A DNA stretch of 7,797 nt, from the NCBI GenBank assembly GCA_964623265.1, contig CAZUTK010000093.1, positions 1-7,797 on the forward strand, in the 5' to 3' direction. Each line of letters opens with the position of its first letter. Positions within the stretch are counted from its first letter, which is position 1. The notes under the pieces are model-generated. The model was given only the letters and a program-made list of their open reading frames with translations, searched no databases and was not told the origin of the DNA. Shown one piece after another: positions 1-6,700 of this stretch. The position numbers and the translations under genes were made by a program. This stretch comes from CAZUTK01 sp964623265. Lineage in GTDB: Bacteria > Electryoneota > B3-LCP.

Positions 1-149
1 GCGAGCGGAGAACCTCCGCCCCGCGGGGGGGATTTACATTAGGATGATCGCTTCCCGAAGGCAAATTGCCTTCAGAAATGCAAGAGCAGCAGAGGCTGTC
101 TTAGCGGACAGCCTCTGTTTTATTCTATCGCGACAGCTGTTGAATGCAG
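1..149. other. Gene-free left edge with small hairpins
   Basis: I see no supportable coding sequence here. Two plus-strand frames close early (TAG at 40-42, TGA at 45-47), so the last codons of a gene lying to the left could be present, but nothing recognisable is encoded. The stretch is rich in inverted repeats. GCGGAG/CTCCGC pairs at 5-10 and 14-19 around AAC. CCCCGCGGGG at 19-28 is a perfect palindrome. GAAGGCA/TGCCTTC pairs at 57-63 and 67-73. The strong terminator at 90-125 follows and is listed separately. The smaller hairpins lack T-tracts on either strand, so I do not call them terminators. Confidence 0.5.
90..125 (+). terminator. Rho-independent terminator, plus strand
   Basis: CAGAGGCTGTC (90-100) pairs perfectly with GACAGCCTCTG (107-117), giving an 11-bp stem and a 6-nt loop, followed by TTTTATTCT. 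The T-tract lies on the plus-strand side, so it should end transcription of a gene to the left of the window that converges on fcl. The same stem may also help end the minus-strand gmd-fcl transcript, whose last stop codon is at 150-152. On that strand the sequence after the stem is only mildly T-rich, so minus-strand use is less certain. Confidence 0.85.
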
Positions 150-1133
150 TTAAACGGCTGCAACCGCAATCTCCTCCCGTCGTGCTTCACGCTGGGCGCG
201 GAATCGGCGGTACCATTCAACGGTGCGTTTTAAGCCCTCGTCGAAGTCCATCGCGGCGCGGAAACCGAATTTCTCGTAGGCTCGGCGTGTGTCTAGACAG
301 CGGTGGGGTTGCCCGTCCGGCTGAGAGGTGTCCCAGATCACTTCGCCTTGGAAGCCGGTCAGCCGGGCGATTTTAGCCACCAGTTCGCGGATCGTAATTT
401 CGAAGCCTGCGCCGATGTTGACCGGTTCGGATTCGTTGTACCTCTCCGTCGCCAGCAGAATGCCTTCCGCCGCATCCGCCGCGTAGATGAATTCCCGCGA
501 GGCGTTGCCTGTCCCCCAGACGGTGATGGAGGAGTCGCCGCGTTCGACGGCGTCCACGCATTTCTTGATCAGCGCCGGAATCACATGGCTGCTCTGCGGG
601 TCGAAATTATCCCCGGGTCCATAGAGGTTGACCGGCAGCAGGAAGATGGAGTTGAAGCCGTATTCCTTCCGGTACGCCTGCGATTGCACCAACAGCATTT
701 TCTTCGCTAAGCCGTAAGGAGCGTTGGTCTCTTCGGGATAACCGTTCCAGAGGTCCTCTTCGCGGAACGGCACGGGGGTGAATTTCGGGTAGGCGCAGAC
801 CGTGCCGACGGCGACGAACTTCTCAATGCCGCGCAGCCTGCCTTCTTCGAGAAGCTGCACCCCCATCATCAGGTTCTTGTAGAAGAATTCGCCCGGGTGA
901 GCGCGGTTGGCGCCGATCCCGCCGACGACCGCCGCCAGGTGGATGACGATGTCCGGCGCCATATCGTCGTACATCCGCTGTATATCGGGCAGGCGCGTCA
1001 AATCGTACTCTTCGATCCGCGGCACGAGGATCCGCCCCGCCCGCCGCGCTTTCAATCCCGCCTGTACATATCCCCCTAGAAAACCGGCTCCGCCGGTGAC
1101 TACGATGCGGCGACTCTCCCAGAAATTGCGCAT
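150..1133 (-). CDS. fcl: GDP-L-fucose synthase (GDP-4-keto-6-deoxymannose epimerase/reductase)
   Basis: This 327-residue cytoplasmic enzyme would epimerise GDP-4-keto-6-deoxy-D-mannose at C3 and C5 and reduce it with NADPH to GDP-L-fucose, the second step after Gmd. It is a short-chain dehydrogenase of the extended NAD-sugar-epimerase type. The nucleotide-binding TGGAGFLG lies at residues 13-20 and the catalytic YxxxK at Tyr140/Lys144. Aligned with the E. coli enzyme (321 residues) at a constant offset of 4, Cys113 and His183 match the acid/base pair Cys109 and His179. Thr111 stands where E. coli has Ser107, a substitution that keeps the hydroxyl. NPVNLYGP-like and NIG segments typical of the family are present (residues 167-173 and 239-241). 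The ATG at 1131-1133 has a G-rich ribosome site (GGGGGG, complement of 1143-1148) 9 nt upstream. The gene follows gmd by 30 nt, so the two are probably cotranscribed. The tail after residue 305 is Arg/Glu-rich and not informative. Confidence 0.93.
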   Translation of the reverse strand: MRNFWESRRIVVTGGAGFLGGYVQAGLKARRAGRILVPRIEEYDLTRLPDIQRMYDDMAPDIVIHLAAVVGGIGANRAHPGEFFYKNLMMGVQLLEEGRLRGIEKFVAVGTVCAYPKFTPVPFREEDLWNGYPEETNAPYGLAKKMLLVQSQAYRKEYGFNSIFLLPVNLYGPGDNFDPQSSHVIPALIKKCVDAVERGDSSITVWGTGNASREFIYAADAAEGILLATERYNESEPVNIGAGFEITIRELVAKIARLTGFQGEVIWDTSQPDGQPHRCLDTRRAYEKFGFRAAMDFDEGLKRTVEWYRRFRAQREARREEIAVAAV

Positions 1134-1163
1134 TTGTTTCTTCCCCCCAAAGAAATAATTTCG

Positions 1164-2171
1164 CTAATACTCCATTTCCGCCACCAGTTTCTCTTCCTGC
1201 GCGAGGCGCAGATCATTGCGGCACATCATCTCGACCAGTTCGGTGAAGCGCACCCGCGGCTCCCACTGCAGCACCCGCCGGGCTTTGGAAGCATCCCCGC
1301 AAAGCAGATCCACCTCCGCCGGACGCAGGTAGCGCGGATCCAATTCGACGTGCTCCCGCCAGTCCAGATCGTGGAATGCGAAAGCCAGTTCGACGAATTC
1401 CCGCACGGAATGCGTTTCGCCCGTGGCGATCACATAGTCGTCCGGTATGTCCTGCTGCAGCATCAGCCAGATGGCTTCGACGTAGTCGCCGGCGAACCCC
1501 CAGTCGCGCTTGGCGTCCAGGTTGCCCAGGTAGAGCTTCTCCTGCAAACCCATCTTGATGCGCGCGGCGGCGCGGGTGATCTTGCGCGTCACGAAGGTCT
1601 CCCCCCGGCGAGGCGATTCGTGATTGAACAGGATGCCGTTGCAGGCGAAAAGATGATACGCCTCGCGGTAGTTCACCGTCTGCCAGTAGGAGTAGAGCTT
1701 GGAACAGCCGTACGGACTGCGGGGATGAAAGGGAGTCTTCTCCGTCTGCGGCGTTTCCGCCACCTTGCCGAACATTTCGCTGGAAGACGCTTGGTAGAAT
1801 TTCGGCTTGCGGTCCATCTGCCGAATGGCTTCCAGCAGCCGCAAGCTGCCCAGAGCGTTCACGTTGACGGTGTAAACCGGCTGATCGAAAGAGACTCGGA
1901 CGTGGGACTGCGCCCCCAGATTGTACACCTCATCCGGTTTGATGTCGTTCAGGATGATGTTGATGCTGTTGCCGTCGGAGAGGTCGGAATAGATCAGATT
2001 CAGCCGGACGTCTTTTTCGTGAGGGTCTCGGTAGAGGTGATCAATGCGCGACGTGTTGAAGGAGCTGCTGCGGCGGATCAACCCGTACACCTCATAACCC
2101 TTCTCGAGGAGCAATTCGGTGAGATAGGATCCGTCTTGGCCGGTGATGCCGGTGATCAAGGCTTTGGTCAT
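1164..2171 (-). CDS. gmd: GDP-mannose 4,6-dehydratase
   Basis: This 335-residue cytoplasmic enzyme converts GDP-D-mannose to GDP-4-keto-6-deoxy-D-mannose, the committed step toward GDP-L-fucose and related deoxyhexoses. The family signatures are complete. The dinucleotide-binding GITGQDGSYL is at residues 8-17. The active-site SSSE (Ser130, Glu132) corresponds to Thr132/Glu134 of E. coli Gmd. YGCSK gives Tyr154 and Lys158. The NHESPRRGETFVTRK block (183-197) and the LGNLDAKRDWGFAGDYV block (215-231) contribute to substrate, cofactor and oligomer contacts in the family. The length is slightly below the usual 340-375 residues, with no gap in the core. The start ATG (2169-2171) leads directly into the Rossmann fold and no upstream in-frame alternative looks better. 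Its ribosome site is weak (GAAAG). It is first in a two-gene operon with fcl, whose enzyme uses its product. Confidence 0.96.
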   Translation of the reverse strand: MTKALITGITGQDGSYLTELLLEKGYEVYGLIRRSSSFNTSRIDHLYRDPHEKDVRLNLIYSDLSDGNSINIILNDIKPDEVYNLGAQSHVRVSFDQPVYTVNVNALGSLRLLEAIRQMDRKPKFYQASSSEMFGKVAETPQTEKTPFHPRSPYGCSKLYSYWQTVNYREAYHLFACNGILFNHESPRRGETFVTRKITRAAARIKMGLQEKLYLGNLDAKRDWGFAGDYVEAIWLMLQQDIPDDYVIATGETHSVREFVELAFAFHDLDWREHVELDPRYLRPAEVDLLCGDASKARRVLQWEPRVRFTELVEMMCRNDLRLAQEEKLVAEMEY

Positions 2172-2242
2172 ACAAACTTTCGATAGGTATTTTCGTGGTT
2201 TCGCACGACGGCTTAAATTTTTGTGATGTGATGAAAATAAGA

Positions 2243-2281
2243 CGAATTCGGAAAAAATTCAAGTGAATTATAAGAATTCTT
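2243..2281. repeat. Phased GAATTC-like half-sites over the gmd promoter
   Basis: Four related hexamers occur in succession: GAATTC at 2244 (inside the palindrome CGAATTCG, 2243-2250), AAATTC at 2255, GAATTA at 2265 and GAATTC at 2274 (inside the palindrome AAGAATTCTT, 2272-2281). Their starts are 11, 10 and 9 nt apart, close to one helical turn, so all would face roughly the same side of the DNA. They overlap the candidate -10 box of gmd. This could be a binding array for a repressor or nucleoid protein, or simply AT-rich intergenic sequence; no binding protein can be named. Confidence 0.3.
2267..2272 (-). promoter_or_regulatory. Candidate -10 box for gmd-fcl
   Basis: Read on the minus strand, this is a perfect TATAAT, about 95 nt upstream of the gmd start codon. 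No good -35 box stands at 16-18 nt; TTCAGG is the nearest and matches TTGACA at only three of six positions. A TTGATT further out is about 20 nt away, too far for a normal sigma-70 spacer. The promoter might therefore be weak or activator-dependent. The 10-bp palindrome AAGAATTCTT (2272-2281) abuts and shares one base with the box, a plausible operator position. The call rests on sequence alone. Confidence 0.4.
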
Positions 2282-2304
2282 GGGGCTGCCTGAATCAATA
2301 GTTA

Positions 2305-2435
2305 TTACGTTGCGGCAAAGATTTCGGTGGGGAAACTGGAACCCCAAGCTGTTGGAAAAAAAGCGGCAGAGGATCAAAAAGGGGACTTTTTTCTTGACTT
2401 ACCCCAGTTTTTTGTTTATCGTAATAGCAACGTAA
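2305..2435. repeat. Widely spaced 9-bp inverted repeat in the divergent gap
   Basis: TTACGTTGC at 2305-2313 is the exact reverse complement of GCAACGTAA at 2427-2435. The right arm lies just after the -10 box of the 2462 gene, about where transcription would start. The left arm lies about 110 nt further upstream, toward the gmd promoter. Paired operators placed like this are known to support DNA looping by a dimeric regulator, but here that is inference. Chance is not excluded: under uniform base composition roughly 0.16 such 9-mer pairs are expected in a gap this size. Confidence 0.3.
2394..2422 (+). promoter_or_regulatory. Sigma-70-like promoter of the 2462 gene
   Basis: TTGACT (2394-2399) matches the -35 consensus at five of six positions. 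After exactly 17 nt comes TATCGT (2417-2422), matching the -10 consensus at four of six. Transcription would begin near 2429, giving a leader of about 33 nt that contains the ribosome site AGGGGGA at 2451-2457. T-tracts before and inside the spacer (2386-2392 and 2408-2413) add AT-richness. This is the only good promoter I see facing the barrel gene. Confidence 0.6.
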
Positions 2436-2461
2436 AACAAAATTTGTGAAAGGGGGACAGG

Positions 2462-3592
2462 ATGAGTATGCGCGCGGGGGGCTTTCGCCTCGTCCTGATT
2501 GCGGCGCTTTTAACAGGGATGATCATCGCGGTTCCCGCCGGCGGAACGCAGTTCGCCGGAGGCAGGGGGCTCACTATGGTGCAACTGCCCGCGGTGCTCG
2601 ATCCCGGTCAATTGGGCGTCACTCTGCACACCAGAGCCTTCGTGAAGTCCGTGCCCAGCCAGACGGTCTCGGACGGCACGGGCGCCATATCCTTCAATTT
2701 CGGGTTCACCCGCCACGTCGAAGTGGGCTTCACCCAGATCCTCTACCAGGATCTCAACGTCTCCGCAGCCGCGAACAAATACAAGATTTTGGAGCAGATT
2801 CCAGACGACACGTATCTGCGCGTGAAGGTGGGCGGCTATCCTCTTACGATCGGGAACGCCTATTTCAAGCTGGGCGTCCTGAATCAACTGCGCTACCGCA
2901 CCGGGCTGGTGCACAACGTCTACCTCGAACCCTACACCGGCGGCGGCATCGAGTGGGAGATTGATCTGCTGACCTCCTTCTACACCAATCCTCTCTACGA
3001 GGACAACGCGCTGGCGTTTCACCTGAATTTGGGCTATCTAAATCACAACGATGCGGGGATTGACACCAGCATCTTCAAGGCGGCGCAGGAATTCATCTTC
3101 GGATTGGCGGCGGTCTATCCCACCCGCCGTTTCGACTTCAGCCTCGAAACCCACGGCACGCTGTTCCTGCGCTATCCGCCGGAAAATGCCTACACCCGCG
3201 AAAATTATCAGTGGATTACGCCCGCCATCCGCTACAAGTTGTTCTACGGCTTGAACGCCATGCTCGGCGTGGATCTCCTGCTCTGGCGCGGCGAAGAGTC
3301 CAGCAAGGTGACCCTGCCCCCGGATTACCCGGAATTCCCAAACTGGCGCATCAACGGCACCATCTCTCTGACTCCGTCCACGTCCTTCTATAAACAGCCC
3401 ACCTTCTCGCAGGTGGGGGATCCGATGTCCACGCGCAAGCTGCTGCGGGAACGCAAGAGCCTCTTCGAATGGGTGGTGGATGAGCAGGAGGGCGTCGAAT
3501 ACATAGACGTCGAACTGGAGAAGATCAAGGCGGAACGCAAGAAAGCCGAACAGGATCTCGAGAAGCTGAAGCAGGAGCTCGGCAGTCCGTAA
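2462..3592 (+). CDS. Putative outer-membrane beta-barrel protein with C-terminal coiled coil
   Basis: I do not recognise a named family. The 376-residue product starts with a signal peptide: Arg4/Arg9, then a hydrophobic core from about residue 9 to 24, with cleavage probably in the Ala/Gly-rich stretch at 25-35. There is no cysteine, so it is not a lipoprotein. Residues 48-305 show about twelve short segments of alternating polar and hydrophobic residues, rich in Tyr, Phe and Gly (for example near 84-92, 116-125, 132-144, 183-192, 223-238, 249-275 and 294-304). That pattern suggests transmembrane beta strands. Residues 343-373 are strongly charged and heptad-like (ELEKIKAERKKAEQDLEKLK), a short coiled coil. 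A barrel normally ends at the C-terminus, so this tail is unusual and might contact the periplasm or a partner. The start at 2462 has AGGGGGA (2451-2457) 4 nt upstream; the in-frame ATG at 2468, 10 nt from it, is equally possible. A terminator follows at once, so the gene looks monocistronic. Confidence 0.7.
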   Translation: MSMRAGGFRLVLIAALLTGMIIAVPAGGTQFAGGRGLTMVQLPAVLDPGQLGVTLHTRAFVKSVPSQTVSDGTGAISFNFGFTRHVEVGFTQILYQDLNVSAAANKYKILEQIPDDTYLRVKVGGYPLTIGNAYFKLGVLNQLRYRTGLVHNVYLEPYTGGGIEWEIDLLTSFYTNPLYEDNALAFHLNLGYLNHNDAGIDTSIFKAAQEFIFGLAAVYPTRRFDFSLETHGTLFLRYPPENAYTRENYQWITPAIRYKLFYGLNAMLGVDLLLWRGEESSKVTLPPDYPEFPNWRINGTISLTPSTSFYKQPTFSQVGDPMSTRKLLRERKSLFEWVVDEQEGVEYIDVELEKIKAERKKAEQDLEKLKQELGSP

Positions 3593-3612
3593 TTCTCAAT
3601 TCGAAAAATCTC

Positions 3613-3646
3613 AAAAGGCGCGGCAACACTGCGCCTTTTATATTTT
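3613..3646 (+). terminator. Rho-independent terminator of the barrel gene
   Basis: AAAAGGCGC (3613-3621) pairs perfectly with GCGCCTTTT (3631-3639) around a 9-nt loop, and the T-rich TATATTTT continues to 3646. The hairpin starts 20 nt after the stop codon ending at 3592. Because the stem has A-tracts on one side and T-tracts on the other, it could also act on minus-strand transcripts that read through from the protease gene. Confidence 0.85.
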
Positions 3647-3655
3647 CGCCCGCAG

Positions 3656-3697
3656 GTCGGATTCTCCCACGAAGTGGTCACTCCTGATGAATCCGAC
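3656..3697. repeat. Compact stem-loop element in the convergent gap
   Basis: GTCGGATTC (3656-3664) and GAATCCGAC (3689-3697) are perfect 9-bp inverted repeats enclosing 24 nt. Inside, CCAC (3667-3670) and GTGG (3674-3677) form a smaller hairpin around GAA. The fold would be an outer stem, an asymmetric internal loop and an inner hairpin. There is no T-tract on either side, so it is not a normal terminator. Its size, perfect ends and intergenic position between two terminators fit a dispersed REP- or MITE-like repeat, or a small structured RNA element. One copy cannot show which. Confidence 0.45.
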
Positions 3698-3708
3698 ACA
3701 TGCTGGTT

Positions 3709-3728
3709 TCGTCCCCGCCGGGGGACGA
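3709..3728. repeat. GC-rich hairpin TCGTCCCC/GGGGACGA
   Basis: TCGTCCCC (3709-3716) pairs perfectly with GGGGACGA (3721-3728) around a 4-nt loop, GCCG. It lies between the 3656-3697 element and the protease terminator. No T-tract follows on either strand, so it probably does not terminate by itself. On the minus strand it lies just downstream of the terminator at 3740-3759 and could protect or process the 3' end of readthrough transcripts. Confidence 0.4.
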
Positions 3729-3732
3729 TGAG

Positions 3733-3759
3733 AAAATAGCCCAGCCATTTATGGCTGGG
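3733..3759 (-). terminator. Rho-independent terminator of the protease gene
   Basis: CCCAGCCA (3740-3747) pairs with TGGCTGGG (3752-3759) around the loop TTTA. On the minus strand the stem is followed by CTATTTTC, the complement of 3732-3739. It begins 4 nt after the protease stop codon (3764-3766). The T-tract is short but the stem is GC-rich, so termination of the protease transcript is likely. Confidence 0.75.
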
Positions 3760-3763
3760 AAAA

Positions 3764-6700
3764 CTATTTCATCAGCACCATCTTCTTCACCGCAGTGTGT
3801 TCCCCTGCTCGCAGCTGCGCGAAATAGACCCCCGAGGGCAGTTCCGATCCGTCGAAAGTGATAGTATGCAATCCTGCCTGTAGATGGGACTCTTCGAATC
3901 CGACGATCTGCACTTTCCGTCCGCCGACATCGAAGATTTCGAGGGTCGTGCGCGCCGGGCGGGGCAGATCGAACGTCAGCGTGGTCGTCGGGTTGAAGGG
4001 GTTGGGGTGGGGAGGATACAGCGCAAAAGCAGTCGGCGGAATCGCCTGCGGCTGGGGTGAAACGCCTGTCTCCAAGCCGAACCAGGCCAAGACCGATGTC
4101 AGGACTTCCGCTCGCGGCGTGGAGGACGCCAGTCCGGAGACGGCTTCGCATCCGAACGCGAAGGTGACGGTCTTGAAAGCGCCGCCGTCGTAGCGGACGG
4201 CTCCGGCTCGAGCCTGCGGATCGTTGCGGTAATGGTAGATTTCCGCCGCGCCCGAAAGCGCGCTCACCGCGCCCGGGGAAGTCTGATTGTTGCCCGATTC
4301 CGCTCCCAGAATCATCACCCAGGTGGAATCGCTGATCGGGTCGCCTGGAACGCCGTCCAGCACGTAATTGTTCACCGAACCCGCGACGGGCGAGGCTTTC
4401 AGATAATCGGCGAAAAAGGCGCTGGAACCGATATCTTCCACCAGATTCTGCCCGGAAAGCAGAAGGTTTCCGCCCGCGGTCAGAAAAGCGGCGAGCGCCG
4501 CGCGGTCGGATTCCGTCAGCGTGTTCTGCGCTTCATTGCCCGTCAGCCAAATCACCGCGTCGAACTGATTCAAGTGCGACAGCAGGATCGGTCCGGAGGC
4601 GGCGACGTCGTACGTGGAAAAGACCTGCCCCCAGGCGCGCAGAGCGCTGTCGTAAAACTGCTGATAGTGATCGCCGCCGTCATCGTCCACCAGCAGGATC
4701 TGCGGGTGGCCGATCAGGATCTCGAATTCATCTTCGGTTTGGTAGGATCCGCCGTTGGCGGTGATCTGGAAGTAGAGCCGGGTGAAGGACAGTTCCGCAT
4801 CCGGCGAGATCGTGATCAGCAGGTTTTCCGGCGCCGCCACCGTCGCACCGGGGAGAATGTCGCCCAGTTCGAAGCTCTGCGGATTCAGCGTCAGGAGCGG
4901 ATTGTCCGTGGTCACCGCGACGGTGACTCCCTGCGCCGCCGGCGGGTAGAGATAGCGAGAATCCGCCACGGAGAAGGCGATGGAGACGATTTCCCCGGGA
5001 TCGTAGAAGCCGTCGCCGTTGCCCTGCGATCCGCCCGATCCGTTTTCCAGCGCCTGACCGAGCAGAATGGCCAGCATCGGATCCGCCCCCGGGCCGATGC
5101 CGTGCAAGCCGAACGCCTCGTATATTTCGGCGGAATGAGGTCCGCCGTTGGCTAAATTCCCGTCGTCGTCGTCCAGCTCCAGCACATCCAAAAAGTAGTC
5201 CTCCCAGGATTCAGCCAGATCGTATTTCGCGAAGTGGATCAAGGAATCCGCCGTGCCGGCGCCGATCCTCTCCCGCAGATCCCAGAGCGCACCGCCGAAG
5301 ATGCGCCCGTCCGCGTGCACTTCCCCCGCCCAGTTGTCCGGATAGCGCAAGGTGTTGTCGAGATTGCGCATCACCTGACCCGAGACGTACAGCCCCCCTT
5401 CTCCGATCAGCGGTTCGTCCGTGATCGTGCAGGCGAAATAGTCCGACCAGCCTTCGTTCATCGCGCCGGGCTGTCCGGTGTAGGGCAGCATCCCCGGCGG
5501 GTAGATCATATCCGTCACTCCGTGCGTGTATTCGTGGTAGATGACGTCGCAGAAGAGCGCAAAATTCCGAAAGGTGCCCCCGCCCGTGCCGAAGTAAATC
5601 CCCGACCCGTTCCAGAAGGCGTTCTCGTAGCCGGTGCCGTATCCCACCGTGGCGGGCAGGGGAAAATCGAGAGCAGTGAAATCATTCTGCAGCGTCTTGA
5701 AGTATGCGTGCACCCGGTCTACGTGATAGTACATATTGACTTCGTCCTGGCGGGCTAAGTCGTAGTTCCAGGTCCAATTCAGCGGGGATCCGGTCGAAGC
5801 CGGCGAAGTGAAGAACGCGTCCGGTCCATCGTCGTTGTTCACGTCCACGTACAAGCCCTGCAGCTTCCCCTGCACGGTGTAGGTGCCGGAGAGCAAGCCG
5901 TTCAGAACATAATTCCCGGAAGAGTTGGTGTAAACGATGCTCTGACCGACGACGTTCACCCATTGGTTCTTCTGCGCCCAGGATTGCGGTTCGTCGTCCC
6001 AGTAGGCGGGGAGCACCCAACCGAGCACGCTGCCGGAGACGCCGTCGAACGCCGCGTCGTTGTACTGCAGTAGAATCTCACCCGTCTGCGCCTGCACGAT
6101 GCCGGCGGGACGGAAATCCGCTTGATCGGTCGCCGCCAGGATCTGCCAGGCGGGGAGAAGCTCGAAGGTTTCGCCCGTCGGGAGCGGGTAGTAGATTTTA
6201 CGGCTGAATTCGAGGCGCGCCGAAGGATCGTTCGTCAGCTGCGACAGCGCCTGACGATCGGTTAAGCGGAACGGAGCGGCGCTGCCTTGCGACGGAAAAA
6301 GGCGCGCTCGGACGGCGTGGAGGAAGCCGTCGCGGTTCAGCTTGCCGTCGAGGCGGGATCCGTAGATGGGGACGCCGCCGATCGCCGGCTGCAGGGAAAT
6401 ATGCCAGATCTCTTTGAATTCCCAGACGTTCAACGGGAGAAATTCCACTTCCGATCCCAAACCCCAGGCGGCGCGGAACCGGTTTGCCCAGCGGGTGAAT
6501 TCCCGCAGCGCAGCGGATGAATTCGGCAGGAATCCGCATCCGGGGATCGGCAGAGGCGCGCCATGAGCCGCGAAGCTGAGCTCCGGACCCTCCGCGCGCA
6601 CTCCCCGCCATGAATCGGCTCCCGAGCCCAGCAGGGAAGCCGCATCCAACGCGGCGGAACGCATAGGCGGCACGAGGAGCCGGGCGCTTCCGATAAGAGG

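Noticed and set aside
1134..2186. 350-residue plus-strand open frame opposite gmd
   Set aside because: It is antisense to the fully conserved gmd gene. Its composition (many His, Arg, Val, Gln) is what a GC-rich gene gives in the opposite frame, and no family motif is visible.
2328..2346. TGGGG...CCCCA hairpin
   Set aside because: Only a 5-bp stem with a 9-nt loop and no T-tract; too weak to call.
2340..2410. JUMPstart/ops element upstream of the polysaccharide-sugar genes
   Set aside because: GCGGCAG near 2362 only loosely resembles the ops core GGCGGTAG and is far from the gmd start; no conserved element is supported.
3388..3699. 103-residue minus-strand open frame with a GTG start
   Set aside because: It lies opposite the 3' end of the barrel gene, is Ser/Arg-rich, and runs through a terminator and the 3656-3697 stem-loop.
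4232..5155. 307-residue plus-strand open frame opposite the protease
   Set aside because: It is a shadow of the protease catalytic and Ig-like region, with Arg/Val/Gln-rich sequence and no recognisable domain.
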